A DNA stretch of 64,000 nt, taken from assembly GCA_033961575.1 (NCBI GenBank), contig CM066740.1, positions 15,351,501-15,415,500 of the forward strand, in the 5' to 3' direction. Below are positions 32,091 to 42,960 of this stretch, piece by piece. The DNA comes from Aselliscus stoliczkanus (taxonomy: Eukaryota; Chordata; Mammalia; Chiroptera; Hipposideridae). Each line of letters begins with the position of its first letter. The first letter of the stretch is position 1. Made by a program: the position numbers and the translations under genes. The notes under the pieces are model-generated. The model did not search any database. It was not told the DNA's origin and saw only the letters and a program-made list of their open reading frames with translations.

Positions 32091-33305
32091 GATGAGTCTG
32101 AAACCAGAAGCTGTAACCTCTACCATGTACAGGGCTTAGAGAACATAAAAGCTGATTAATACCTACTAGATTACTACTAACAGAAAGAAAAAACTTGGTG
32201 ATAACAATCCAAAATTTGAGGTATTCTCCATGGAGGTCAACCATGACTTTGGCCAAAAGCTCTTCTTTGCCACTCTTAGAAATGAAAGCCTGCAAAGGCT
32301 GGGCCCTGCTCTCAGCCAGCTCTAAGCCCTTCACAAGTAGTTGTTAAACCACAGCCCTACCATCAAGAGGGGGAAACAAGCCATTTCCCACAGTAGCTTA
32401 CCTAACCCAGTGAAGCCTTTAAAATGAAAGTAGAGATCAAGCTCAAGAAAGACCCTATGAGTGCTTCAAAGTCACGTAGAACAGCTGTAGAATACTAGTG
32501 TTAGTCTTTAATTAATACACTTTTCTTTGGGAAAGAATAAAGATGTTTATGTTTCTATTTTTCAGATACCAAGCTCCAGGAGGCCTTCCTATAAGTGAAA
32601 TAAGAGGCAGTTCGTATCACACAGCCCCGAGTGGTGCACAGTGAAGCGGAGTGCCAGTCAAGAGAGCCCTGGAAGGGAGCAGTGTCACCTAAGCAAGTCC
32701 CCCACTCTTTCAACACCAATTTCCTCACCTCGAAAATAAGAATGAAATAGACTGGCAGAAGAAACAGCATGACCCAGTTAAATACAAGTCGGTGCTGATG
32801 GCCTTACTTCACACCTTCAAGTATTTACTTCTGGATGTATTTTATTTTTGTATCTTTATTCAAAACAGCCCCATTAGTCAATTTTAAATTTACCATGCCT
32901 TTAAAAAAAAAAAAGAAGAAGAAGAAAAGAAAAGGCCTCAGGATTAGGCATCACTGGACGTGATGGCAGAAGCAGCAGAAGCAACTAAGGCACACCAGCT
33001 AAGCTTGGTCAATGGGTGGAGTGGCCAGTTCTCACTGGCGGCAGCCACATCACCCCCTCTAGCCAAGGGGAAAAAAGGGAGTTCATACATTCCAGGCCTA
33101 CACCCACCCCCAGGCCCCCAAAGGTGATGAGAACCCTGCAGAGGGAGTCCGATGGAATGGGAATCTAGGCCTCTTTCTGCTCCCATCTGGCTGAATGACT
33201 CCCCTACCCCAGCCTTAATTATCATGCCCGAAAATGAAAGATCTGAATGAGATCCTATGAAAGTGTCCTTTCTGCTCTAAATTTCAAATTCCCATATTTT
33301 TTCAT
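32091..33305. other. Mostly unique; small MIR piece
   Basis: 'CACCAATTTCCTCACCTCGAAAATAAGAATGAAATAG' (about 32715-32752) is a MIR core. An A/GAA-rich tract occupies 32902-32936. Otherwise nothing assigned. Confidence 0.45.
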
Positions 33306-33690
33306 GTTACTGTGTCTTGCAGAAATAGAAATCCTTCCAAAATGGAGTCACTTATGCTAAGCATCACGTCACCAGAGTCAACACCTAATTACAGTTTCTT
33401 TCCCAGGAAAGAAACCTCACATCAGCAATCCGGAATGACTTGGTCTGTGCAGTCATTTGCTTGGTAGACTCCTGCCTTCCCCTAAAGAAGGTTCCCTCTC
33501 CACAACCAATCAGCTTTTTTCTAGTATAACTTCCATGTCCCACTACCTTCTGCCTATAAGTCTTCCATTTTGTACAGCTCCTTCCAGCTCCTTTCTATCT
33601 GCTAGACAGCATGCTGCCCAAGTCATGAATCATTCAATAAAGTCAGGAAGATCTTTTAAAATGTACTCAGTCGAATTTTTTTTTTAAGCA
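33306..33690 (+). mobile_element. Solo LTR, family also at 44.5 and 45.9 kb
   Basis: It begins TGTTACTG. The U3-like part has 'AAAATGGAGTCACTTATGCTAAG', then a TATA-like 'CTGCCTATAAGTCTTCC'. R/U5-like 'CAAGTCATGAATCATTCAATAAAGTC' carries the AATAAA signal at about 33637. Motifs match the two minus-strand LTRs at 44502-45568 and 45921-46345, which have CTATAAAAACC and CTAATAAAGCC at the same positions. No internal viral genes follow. The class is uncertain (ERV1-like by the 4-bp duplications of its relatives). Confidence 0.72.
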
Positions 33691-34129
33691 GGACATGTTG
33701 CTCTCAATGTGACCATTCCTTCCACTAACCCGTGTATAACTTTAACCTTAACATGTGATGCATCAGAACTGAAAAACAGGTTGTTGCTTTCCTGTGGCAT
33801 TCAACCTGGTACTACTCCGTCAACGTGGATTTTCTCAAGGGCCTTTTGCCTCAATCCCACAATCCCACGAAAAAAAGAAAAAAGAAAACCCTGCCAATCC
33901 CTAAACCCAAAGCTACTCGTTCGTAAATAAAAACATATGCATCCAACCAGGCCTGGGGTCAGGCACCACAGCACTTTTTCCAGCATCCAGGATTCCACCT
34001 CTGCCCCACCCTCTCCTCTTTTTACCCGAGAACCCCGCAATCAATATGTGCCAGGCTCTCCCCTGGCAAACGACCATTTCGTCCTCCCCGTGCCCACCTC
34101 AGCTTGGAAAGGAGGCAGCTCCCAGTCTC
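33691..34129. other. Unannotated sequence flanking the CpG island
   Basis: Unique sequence becoming GC-rich to the right. The 268-codon plus frame beginning at 33937 runs on through the island without any recognisable domain. Confidence 0.4.
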
Positions 34130-34650
34130 CAATCCCAGGAGACCCAAACCCCTTCCCAGCCCGCAGGGAGCGTGGGCACCTGGGCGCATCGGAACCTGGG
34201 CGCATCGGAAAGGACCCCGCGCCTCCGGGAAGGCAAGGGCAGCCGGCGCGCCCCACCCCAACCCCGCAGGTCCTCTGTCACTTACACGCGGCTCCTCGGG
34301 GCTGTCAGGCACAGGAGGACCAGCCGGCTGGCTGGCGGACGGCGGAGTTTGCTGACTCAAAGGCGAGGCGGCGGCGGCGGCGAGCGCCCAGGAACGGACA
34401 CGAGCGCAGCCCCGCGCACGCAGCGGACCCGCGCCCGCGCTCCGCGCCGGCCGCCAGGCCTTGGGCTTCCGCTGACCCGGCCGCCGCCACCACACCGCCC
34501 AACCCAGGTGCGGCTCGGGGTGGCCCGCTGCGCCCCGCCCTTCTGCCCGCCCGCGGCATCGGAGGCCGACCCTGGGTCCGCCAGGCTGGGGAGAGCGGTG
34601 CAGCCGCGGGGCGGCGCCGCCGGGCCAGAGCCCAGATTCCTCCTCCTGTC
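34130..34650. promoter_or_regulatory. CpG island, probable promoter
   Basis: About 520 bp with dense CpG dinucleotides, in sharp contrast to the CpG-poor rest of the window. It contains (GGC)n and GCGCCC runs at 34365-34460 and GC-box-like motifs (CCCCGCCC at about 34533). No canonical TATA box was noticed, as is usual for CpG-island promoters. Long frames on both strands (up to 268 codons) are proline/arginine/alanine-rich and typical of chance frames in GC-rich DNA. The direction is suggested by a minus-strand splice donor at 34285. Plus-strand 'CCCAG|GTGCGG' near 34506 is a weaker donor. The gene served cannot be named. Confidence 0.75.
34280..34286 (-). other. Splice donor consensus in the CpG island
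   Basis: Minus strand reads CCGCGT|GTAAGTGACA, a full GTAAGT core inside the CpG island. It suggests a first exon on minus ending at 34286, with its start somewhere to the right (up to about 34.65 kb). A frame ending ...PDSPEEPR at the junction would be in phase 0. Whether it is coding is unknown. Confidence 0.45.
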
Positions 34651-34789
34651 AATGACATCGGGCTAGGGAGACACCACCACCAGCTTGCCTGGAGGCTGAG
34701 GCTGAAGGTGTGCAAAGCGGCACCCTTTGGAATCAACCCATGAAAGCCACCTTGAGCTTGCTAGCCCCGCCCCGTTAGTGATGGGGAGG
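34651..34789. other. Unannotated shoulder of the CpG island
   Basis: Moderate GC with falling CpG density. Nothing named. Confidence 0.4.
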
Positions 34790-34937
34790 ACTGATTAATG
34801 GGGAGAGGTAGAGATAAATAGATCATGCGATGAACAAGGGTGATAGCTGTTAAAGGGTGGAATCCGGGTCGATGGGCATAACATTCGTTCAACTTTTCTG
34901 TGTGTTTGAAATCTTCCACAATAAAACTTTTTGGGAG
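34790..34937 (+). mobile_element. L1M 3' UTR end
   Basis: 'GAATCCGGGTCGATGGGCATAACATTCGTTCAACTTTTCTGTGTGTTTGAAATCTTCCACAATAAAA' is a decayed old L1 3' terminus. Confidence 0.7.
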
Positions 34938-35219
34938 CAAGAAATGAGATCTCTCAAGGCACCCGAATCAGTAAATCATTTCCCAAATGGCACCTTGGGC
35001 TGTGTCTGACCCACCTGTTTGCATGGAAAATAAATGACTATGTTACTGGTTCATGTATTTACTATACTATGCTTTTTTATCATTATTGTAGAGTGGACTT
35101 CTACTTACAGAAAAAAAAAAGTTTGCTGTGAAACAGTTACCTGCCACAGCCTCATGCAGCTCACGTTTACCACACCTCTTAATTGCATCATTTTCTCTTC
35201 TGCTTGACTTAATCCCATG
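34938..35219. other. Unannotated sequence
   Basis: Nothing recognised. Confidence 0.35.
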
Positions 35220-35411
35220 TTGTTTTGTACAGTAACAGGCTGTACAGGCGTGTAGCCTTGGAGCAGTAGGCTATACCATATAGCCTAGGTGTGCAGTAAG
35301 CTAGACCATCTAGGTGTGTATAATGCACGACGATGTTTTCATAACGATGAAATCGCCTAAGCATGCATTTATCAGAATGCATTCACACTATTAAGCAACA
35401 TGTAATCACTG
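35220..35411 (-). mobile_element. MER44-type Tigger fragment
   Basis: 'CAGTAACAGGCTGTACAGGCGTGTAGCCTTGGAGCAGTAGGCTATACCATATAGCCTAGGTGTGCAG' and 'GATGAAATCGCCTAAGCATGC' match the internal sequence of MER44 DNA transposons in reverse. The eroded terminal repeat TTAAGCAACATG...CACTG ends at 35411. The other end is lost. Confidence 0.8.
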
Positions 35412-35869
35412 AAACTGCTAATTGGTGACTACATGGCAGAATAATATTTCATTTTGCAGGCAGCCTAATATTTCATTTTTCAAGCACAAATTTTCCCCTT
35501 AGATATAGCTGGCTGCTGATTATCATTCAGGATCATCCCAGGCCCACCTGAAATGTTTATCCTCCCTCTTCATCTAATTGGCTTTGCATAACAAGACTTC
35601 TAAATCTACAATGTTATGTCTTAACTTCTTGGATCCTGAATTTGCCTCGCTGAATCTTGAAAGAGGTATTTAATTTTCTAATATTGCACCCAAGTCATAG
35701 CACAAAAGTGAATGTAAATATAATCACTTTTGAAAATTAAAGTGTACTTTCCAAATTCTTGTCTCTGTACTCCGCAAAGAAATACATTGACTGGAAAACA
35801 AAACGCAATGAGTGTCTAAGGTCCTAAAAGATTTTGCAAAATCAAAATCTTTCTGAATTTATTATCGTC
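35412..35869. other. Unannotated sequence
   Basis: AT-rich. Nothing named before the L1 target duplication at 35870. Confidence 0.4.
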
Positions 35870-36887
35870 AAGAACATGACCATACAAAATGGAACTGCCG
35901 TATGACCCAGCAATTCCACTCTTGGGTATCTACCCAGAGGAATCCAAGACGCTAATTCGAAAAAATATATGCACCCCTATGTTTATTGCAGCACTATTTA
36001 CAATAGCCAAGACTTGGAAACAACCGAAATGCCCATCAGTAGATGACTGGATTAAGAAACTGTGGTACATTTATACAATGGAGTATTATTCTGCTATAAA
36101 AAAGAATGAAATTGTACCATTTGCAACGATATGGATGGACCTAGAGACTATTATGTTAAGTGAAATAAGTCAGTAGGAGAAAGACAAATACCACATGATC
36201 TCACTTAAATGTGGAATTTGAAAAACTGAATGAATGAGCAATGTAAACAGAAACTGTCTCATAGATATAGAGGAAAAACAGGGTTGCTAGTTGGGAGCGG
36301 GGTGGGGATGAGGGAGAAGAGGAAGGGATTAGGCAGCATAAATAGGTAACTACAGTATTGTCACAAGGATATGAAAGACAGTTTGGGGAATATAATAATG
36401 TGGTAAAAATTTTGTGGGGTGTCAGATGGTCACGTTTTGTTAGGGAGACCACTTCATGGATGGAGTAGAGGCTTGATCACTGCACTGTATACCTGAAATT
36501 GATGTTATATAATATTGTATGCCAACTGTAATTGAATATATAGGGGCCGGCCAAGTGACGCTGTGGTTAAGCACTGGCTTGGGAAGCCAGCGGCCCCGGT
36601 TCGGTCCCACATATGAGGGCCAGTGACACTGCCCTCAAAAAGAAAAGAAAAGAAAAGAAAAGAATATATAGTCACGGGATGTGGATTATACGGTGGAAGG
36701 GAGTCAAAGGAATTGTAATAGATAGTATGATATGAGGGGGATGAGTGGGGGGGGAGAATTGGGTGAGGGGGTTGTCAGTTTGAGGGGTAAAAAGTATAAC
36801 TATTGCACTGTGTTGTACACCTGAAGCTAATTAAAATAAAATTAAAAAAATTAAAAATAAATAAAAAAGAAGAACATGACCATACAA
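35870..36887 (+). mobile_element. Young 5'-truncated LINE-1 with 18-bp target duplication
   Basis: A sense L1 insertion bounded by a perfect 18-bp duplication beginning AAGAACATGACC (35870-35887, 36870-36887). It holds the last 95 codons of ORF2 in an open frame from an internal methionine (35889). Readable motifs include LPYDPAIPLLGIYPEE and WYIYTMEYYSAIKKNE, in the region after reverse transcriptase. A 3' UTR with 'TTGTACACCTGAAGCTAATT' and an A-rich tail follows. Endonuclease and reverse transcriptase parts are absent, so it cannot move. A short SINE interrupts the 3' UTR at 36543-36661. Confidence 0.95.
36543..36661 (+). mobile_element. Short tRNA-derived SINE nested in an L1
   Basis: The head is GGGGCCGGCCAAGTGACGCTG, with the GGTTCGGTCCCACATATG B box, the dyad end and an (AAAAG)n tail. 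The GAATATATAG duplication (about 36534-36543 and 36662-36671) lies within L1 3' UTR sequence. It is therefore younger than the L1. Confidence 0.95.
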
Positions 36888-37258
36888 TTGTGGACAGAGC
36901 AGCAAAAACCTTTGGAGAGTCCACTGGAAGTCATTTAAATGTGTTAGAATTATGGCCCTAACAAAAAAGAAGAATTCAGAATAGAATGAAGCAATAATGG
37001 ATTATTTTAGTCCACTCCATCAATAGAGCAACTGGGTGGTGTTTCTGGCTTAAGAATTGTAATGTGCAACCTGAATGCAGGGGACTGAGCTAAGTGACTG
37101 CCACCTTTTTCAGGTTGTGACTTTTTGTCATCAGTGGGCAGGTAAACTGAGACTTTCTGGTGCTTAGGAAATCCTAGCCTACTAATAAAATCACCATAAA
37201 ATTGCTTTTCAGAAGAAATTATTTTACCTGCCCGAGTCCCACCTCAACAGTGACTTAT
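36888..37258. other. Unannotated sequence
   Basis: Nothing recognised. Confidence 0.4.
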
Positions 37259-37259
37259 A

Positions 37260-37475
37260 CGTTAACTAGGTTCAAACCCACACTTTACCACATCTCACTC
37301 TGTGAACCTGGGAAAACAATAAACCTGGGCCTCATTTTCCCATCTGAAAAATGGGGAGGATAATAATAGCACCAGCCTCATAGGGTTATTGTGGAGGTTA
37401 AATGAAGTAACTCAGGTAAAACTCTGAAATGTGCTGGATACATAGTAAGCACTCAATAAATTTTATTTATTATTA
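37260..37475 (+). repeat. MIR SINE
   Basis: 'ACTAGGTTCAAACCCACAC', 'TGAACCTGGGAAAACAATAAACCTGGGCCTCATTTTCCCATCTGAAAAATGGGGA', 'CATAGGGTTATTGTGGAGGTTAAATG' and 'TACATAGTAAGCACTCAATAAATT': near-full MIR. Confidence 0.93.
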
Positions 37476-38308
37476 TAACTTTGCTATTATAACTTGATCC
37501 GCTTCTGTAATCCCTTCCATCCCCAAGCTAAGTGCCCTTAGACGTATTAAGGAAAGCCACCTCCATCCCCCACCTCTAACTCAAAAGTCAGTAAGAAGAC
37601 CCTGAGTTCTTCCATCTCCTTGGGAAATAGCAAAATCCACAGACAGTAAAAACTGTCTAGAGTCAGTGTTCAGAAATTATAATTAACTGATACTATACAT
37701 AACATTACATTCAAAACTTCCAAATTTGCATAAACAGTCCCATCTTCTTGGGGAAACACTGTGATGGTAGATATTCATAATGTACAGAAAATGGTTTCTG
37801 TTATTCATCAAATGACTAATAATGGGAAGTGCGCAAAAGGTTAAACAAATAACAAATAATTTAGATTTTGGTTTCTGATCTTTACAATTATCTTTTTTCA
37901 ATAGTATAAAGACATACAGATTTAATGTGAATAAAAATAACCACTCTTGGCTATCAATCTAAAATGGTTTTTTTTTCAAAATACCTCTCTTATACACCCC
38001 TCCCATAAAAAGACTAGAAAAAAGTTTTGAGCCTGATTACACATTTGTTAGATAAAGGGCTATAGACTTCTCATCCATCTACCCACCCCTCCATCTTCCT
38101 TATTTCTGTTAGTAGACTACTAGTCTCTCAATTAACTCCAAACCTACCAACTTTGACACTCTGCCTTTGACCTACACCCTTCCCCTGACCCACTCAGGTC
38201 CGAGTCCCAGACATTTCATGTGGTCAGATCTTGGCGTTATCTTCGGCGTTCCATTCTCCTGCCCAAACTCCGGCTCTCTCAGAATTCTACAATTGCCTCT
38301 TCACAGTG
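37476..38308. other. Unannotated unique sequence
   Basis: AT-rich left part, then 'TTAACTCCAAACC...CACCCTTCCCCTGACC' at 38120-38190 that may be a faint L2 piece. No gene recognised. Confidence 0.4.
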
Positions 38309-38309
38309 G

Positions 38310-38480
38310 TTCGATTTAGTGGTTTTCAAACATTTTTAGCAATGAGATCCCTTCTTCAAATGAACCCCATTTAGAAAATAGAGAAAAACAGTACTTGATT
38401 TACATTTATTTGAAGAATTTGATGGTATAACATTTGTTTATCATAAAGAAATCCATGACCACCGGAAGCTGCTTTGTTGA
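38310..38480 (+). mobile_element. hAT-like fragment
   Basis: 'AGTGGTTTTCAAACATTTTTAGCAATGAGATCCC' is the recurrent 5' end of a hAT-Charlie MITE family. The remainder is eroded. Confidence 0.5.
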
Positions 38481-38704
38481 ACACCAACATTTGAAATCAG
38501 GGGTTTGTTAATGATTGTTGGGATGTTCTATCAGTGTCAACACCCAATTTATTTCTTAATTCCACTGCTCAATATTCAGAAAATGCTACACTATGCATAG
38601 AAGTCTTTATAATATTTGTAAACAGTTTAAGATTTTCTTTCATCTAAGCCATTCAGAACTTTGAAAGGAGTAGTTGAAATTTTGTTTTCAAAGATGAAAC
38701 ACTG

Positions 38705-38818
38705 GAGACTAGACTTCAGGTGGAAAGCACACAACAGACTATACAGATGTTGTATTGTACTGTTGTATGACTGAAATTTATATAATGTTATTAACCAATG
38801 CTATCCCAATGAATTTAA

Positions 38819-38859
<41 letters not shown>

Positions 38860-38862
38860 ATA
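38705..38862 (+). mobile_element. L1 3' end with (AAAT)n tail
   Basis: 'TGTATGACTGAAATTTATATAATGTTATTAACCAATGCTATCCCAATGAATTTAATAAAA' is an L1 3' terminus. Its poly-A has expanded into an (AAAT)n microsatellite of about 46 bp (38817-38862). Confidence 0.85.
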
Positions 38863-39054
38863 GGGGTGGGGAATGAAGCACTAAAAATATCTAACACATC
38901 CTTATGTTTTATCGCCAATAGAAAATGCTGGTAAGAAAACCAATGTTTACAGTAAGTGCTAACATGTCTATAATGGGAACTGTGGCCACACAACATGCTG
39001 TGTGTTCAGTTGTCTTTGCACAATTGCATAAGAAAAAAAACTGTGTTTCTCCTT

Positions 39055-39895
39055 TACTCTCACACTAATATCACACTCACAACACATCTGACACCAGATG
39101 TGTGGGTTTCCCACACATCAAGCAATTCTGCAGCGCCAGCTGGGTATCCTGCAGTTCAACTCAGTTCTGACACTATCTACCTGGGGTTAGCATTAGATCC
39201 CACAGTTTAAGTGGTCAGTCCCACAAGACCGCCCCCATTTCAAATGCTAATCACAAGCTCCAGATTTTCACCTGTACACTGACCCACTGGCTATAGATTG
39301 GTGTTTCCATGACCACTTCCTTGGGTTTAAGAATTATTAGAATGGCTGGCAGAACTCAGGAAAACACGCTTACTGGTTTATTTTATAACAAAGGCTATGA
39401 GAAAGAACACAGATGAGGAGGTACATAGGGCGAGGTCTGCAAGGGTCCCAAGCACAGCAGCTTCCGTCCCGGTGGAGTTGGGGTATGCACCCTACCGACA
39501 TGTAGATGTGTTCACCACCACAGAAGCCCTCTAAACCCCTACTTTCAGGATTTTTATGGAAGGTTCTTTATGCTGGCATTACCAATTGTTAATTCAGTTT
39601 CCAGTTTCTCTCCCCTTCCTGGAGGATGAGGGGTGGGGGTGAGGTGGAAAGTTCCAGGCTTGTAATCAAGGGTATGGTCTTTCTGGTGACCAACCCTCAT
39701 CCTAAAGCTATCCAGGAGCCCAAGAGTCACCTCATTGGAACAAGGTACTCTACTGAGGGATCTTGGAAATTCCAAGGGATTTAGGAGCTCTGTGTCAGGA
39801 ATGACGGTGGGAGAGGGGCAGACTGGTGGACAGTTCGCCCAGTATTCCACAGGAGCCACCCACAAGGATGCACACTGCAGTGATGTTCTATCCAT
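39055..39895 (-). mobile_element. Old interspersed repeat, probably retroviral-like, class unresolved
   Basis: Reading minus, the pieces 'TTGTTATAAAATAAACCAGTAAGCGTGTTTTCCTGAGTTCTG', 'GGCGGTCTTGTGGGACTGACC', 'GTCAGAACTGAGTTGAACTGCAGGATACCCAGCTGGCG' and 'ATTGCTTGATGTGTGGGAAACCCACACATC' look like a widespread placental repeat with an AATAAA signal. I cannot name the family, so LTR is a guess. Confidence 0.45.
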
Positions 39896-40322
39896 TCTGC
39901 TTTATCAAAACAGCTTCATTCCTTAAAAAAAAATTTAAAGGAAAGACCAAAAAAGCTTCACATCAAAAATTAAATTTTAAAAGCATTGGTTTCAATGGCA
40001 AATTTTATTCTATTACTACAAACTAAAAATACTAAATTGGTTGGTTAAAACTGACCCCAAACAAAGCTTAGCATCCTTGAGCATATTTTGAACATAAGTC
40101 CAGTCCCAAGTCATCTAATTTCTAGGCCTTTGATATAAATTGCAGTATGGTTGCATTAACACCAACAGCCAACCAAAGAACAAGACCAATGGAGAAGCCA
40201 TCCTCTTGGTTGGAGCAGCTGGGGGTTCCTGCTCTGCCTGTACTGTGCCCTTTACTTTATGCACATGGTACATACTGGTTCTGGATCGTGGGTGCATTAC
40301 AGTCAGTAGCCATGTGGAGGTA
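39896..40322. other. Unannotated sequence
   Basis: Nothing recognised. Confidence 0.4.
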
Positions 40323-40324
40323 GT

Positions 40325-40530
40325 AGAGTGCAGTGGTTAAGGCTCCAGAGCCAAAAGTTCCATTTTAATCCCAAAGCTTTGGCTTAATAGCTAGATGATC
40401 TTGGGCAACTGACTTTATGTCTCCAAGCCTCAGTTTTCTTAACTGTGAAATAGTACTTACCCAACAGGGTTGGAGTTAGGAGATAATGTCCATAAATAGC
40501 TTGGTTCAGTACTGCAGCAGAGTAAGAATG
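40325..40530 (+). repeat. MIR SINE
   Basis: 'AGAGTGCAGTGGTTAAGGCTCCAGAGCC', 'ATGATCTTGGGCAACTGACTTTATGTCTCCAAGCCTCAGTTTTCTTAACTGTGAAATAG' and 'GGGTTGGAGTTAGGAGATAATG' follow MIR order from the tRNA head onwards. Confidence 0.92.
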
Positions 40531-41853
40531 AGCTTCATAAATATAACTTCAACTTTATTGTCTCTAAAGCACATCTCATCTTTCCTGAATAAATGGTTGC
40601 CTAATATCCAAATCTCATTATGACAATTCTTGAAGAAGAGGATATGCTTATTCTCATTTATATAGTTTTCTGTGAATGGACATGCACAGGCCTAAGTTTT
40701 TTAAAAATAACCAGTCCGTATATATGTACAAAATATCTCTGAAAGAAGGAAGATTGCTTTGCACTCTATATCCTTCTGAGCCTTTCAATTATTACACAGT
40801 GCATTAAAACATATGTAAACAAAGTGAGGGACAAGTACTAAAGATATGAACAATTCACAAAAAAAGGAAGTACCAATAGCTAATAAGCCATAATAGGAAA
40901 ATTCATTTTTCAGTGGTTAGCTTAGTCAATAATTTTTAATTGAGAGTGCCATATGTTGACAACAGGTTATTTTCATACTCTGTTCATGAGAGCATAGACT
41001 GGAAAAGCAATTTTGGAGAGCAATGCAGTAGTGTCCTATCAAAACTAAAATTGTGCATACCCCTATAGATAGAAATTTGGCTGAAACATGGTATTGATTC
41101 TTTAGACTGGCAACTAAATTGGCATTGAACATTAGAATTGTGAAGAATTTTGTTTGTATGAAAATATGAAACAGCATTTCATTAATTTTTCAAGAAAATC
41201 AAATTTCAAATGGTCACTTTATTTAAATAACTTAATTAAAAATGTTTGTTTATTAAATATACTTTATTTTTGCTTTTCAATTTTAATAGGTGATATTGAA
41301 TGTTTTTGAAGCATAACTTTTAGAAAACACACAAAACTTAATAAAAATATATTCATCTTATTTTTAATTCTTTAGATCAGTGACTGTCAGTAGAAGACAA
41401 ATTATGTGAAATTCTTGATTATAATAATAAAATTGATGATTTAGCTAAAATAAAGTTAAGAAAAATAACCTCATGGAATAAATATGTAATAATTTATTAA
41501 TTCTAAATGTATTTATTTTATTGCTCATACAAATATCTCCAGTCTTCAACAGAACACCCAGACATGTGGAACAATAGTTAAATTTAGTCATTTCTGATAT
41601 TTTACCAAATGCCAATCACAGAAAAACATGACTACGAACATATTTTCCAATTTTGATGTTATTAAGGTATATCTGTCAAGGTAAAATAGATTACATTTTA
41701 TTTAACAGTCTGTCAACTTGATTTGTAATTTGTAAATGTTTAGATGTATGATATGTATGTCTCCATTTTACTCTTGCCATAAGACCTATAAATGTTAGGG
41801 GCATATTGGATATTTATTCATATCCATAAATACATATATGGAAAATAAAGTTA
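40531..41853. other. AT-rich sequence
   Basis: Strongly AT-rich. A weak L1M-like stretch occurs at about 40970-41180 ('GGAAAAGCAATTTTGGAGAGCAATGCAG'). No gene recognised. Confidence 0.45.
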
Positions 41854-41861
41854 ACATCACA

Positions 41862-42061
41862 ACATAAAGTACAGCATAGGGAACACAGTCAATAATATTG
41901 TAATAACTATGTACGGTGCCAGGTCAGGTGGGAACTAGACTTATTGGGGGAAAAGCACTTCATAAGTTACATAAATGTCTAACCACTATGTTGTACATCT
42001 GAAACTAATATAATATTGAATGCTGACTATAACTGAAAATTTTTAAAAAATAAAATAGATC
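41862..42061 (+). mobile_element. L1 3' UTR end
   Basis: 'GTACAGCATAGGGAACACAGTCAATAATATTGTAATAACTATG' and 'GTTGTACATCTGAAACTAATATAATATTGAATGC' then A-rich. An 8-bp repeat, ACATCACA, sits at both edges (41854-41861, 42062-42069) and could be a short target duplication. Confidence 0.85.
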
Positions 42062-42960
42062 ACATCACACAGAAATATCATTTCAAGATGCATCCGAGAC
42101 CTAAATGTGAAAGGTAAAACCAGAAGCTTTTAGATGAATGTTGAGGAAACTATTTGCTGAATTTCAAGGTAAGCAAATATTATTTAAAACAGAGCATAAA
42201 AAGCATTAATCACAAAGAAAATTTTGAAAAATTGGACTATATTAAAATTAAGAAGTTCTGTTCATCGAAGGACACCATTAAGAGAGTGAAAAAATTAACT
42301 GGTGTGGGAGAAAATATTTGTAATATATAAATCTGACAAAGAACTTGTATCCAGAACATATAAACGGCTACTTGAAATCATTTTTTTTTAAATCAGACAA
42401 CCCAATAGAAACATGAGCAAGTTCTTGAACTCCTAGAAGATGATATTCAAATAAACAATAAACATATAACAAGGTGTTCAGCCTTATTATTAACCACGGA
42501 AATAGTCATTAAAACTGCTAACCAGAATAAGACTAGCAATACTCAATTTTGCTGAGGATGTGGAGCAACTGGAACTCTTAGAATCCACTTTGGAAAATCC
42601 TTCGGTATGATCTACCCAATTTGAACATACACATACCCTATGGCTTAGTAAAGGCTCTCCTGGATATATGCCCAACATAAATGCACACATATGTTCACTA
42701 CATATGCATAAGAATGTTCATAGCAACACTGTTCATAATATCCCCAACCTGTCAACAACCATCAACACTGAGAAATAAATTGTGTATTCACGCAACATTG
42801 AGAGTGAATGCACCCACTGCTTTGCACAGCAACGTGGTTAACTCTTACAGCATAATGTTCAGTGAAAGAAGCCAAACACTGAAGAGTATATAAAAGACAA
42901 AAGAGGAGAAAGTCATCTTTAGCATTATTAGTCATGGCAGTGAGAGGTTGGGACTGGAAG
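42062..42960 (+). mobile_element. Old L1M ORF2 3' part and 3' UTR
   Basis: Sense, decayed: 'AAGCTTTTAGATGAATGTTGAGG', 'CTGTTCATCGAAGGACACCATTAAGAG', 'GAACTTGTATCCAGAACATATAAA', 'GAGGATGTGGAGCAACTGGAACTC' and 'CTTACAGCATAATGTTCAGTGAAAGAAGCC' are recognisable ORF2/3' landmarks. No intact frame. Confidence 0.88.

Noticed and set aside
32555..32660. Plus-strand acceptor CTATTTTTCAG followed by an open stretch
   Set aside because: No donor of reasonable strength follows within the open stretch.
32697..32752. Minus-strand donor CGAG|GTGAGG with a pyrimidine-AG upstream
   Set aside because: The would-be exon is 23 nt and sits in a MIR core whose consensus produces these motifs.
33937..34743. 268-codon plus frame, plus overlapping frames of 143-206 codons on both strands through the CpG island
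   Set aside because: P/R/A/G-rich composition, all frames open at once because stop codons are rare in GC-rich DNA, no domain, no Kozak or splice consistency.
35889..36176. 95-codon frame with clear protein homology
   Set aside because: It is the C-terminal end of L1 ORF2 in a truncated insertion, listed as a mobile element and not as a gene.
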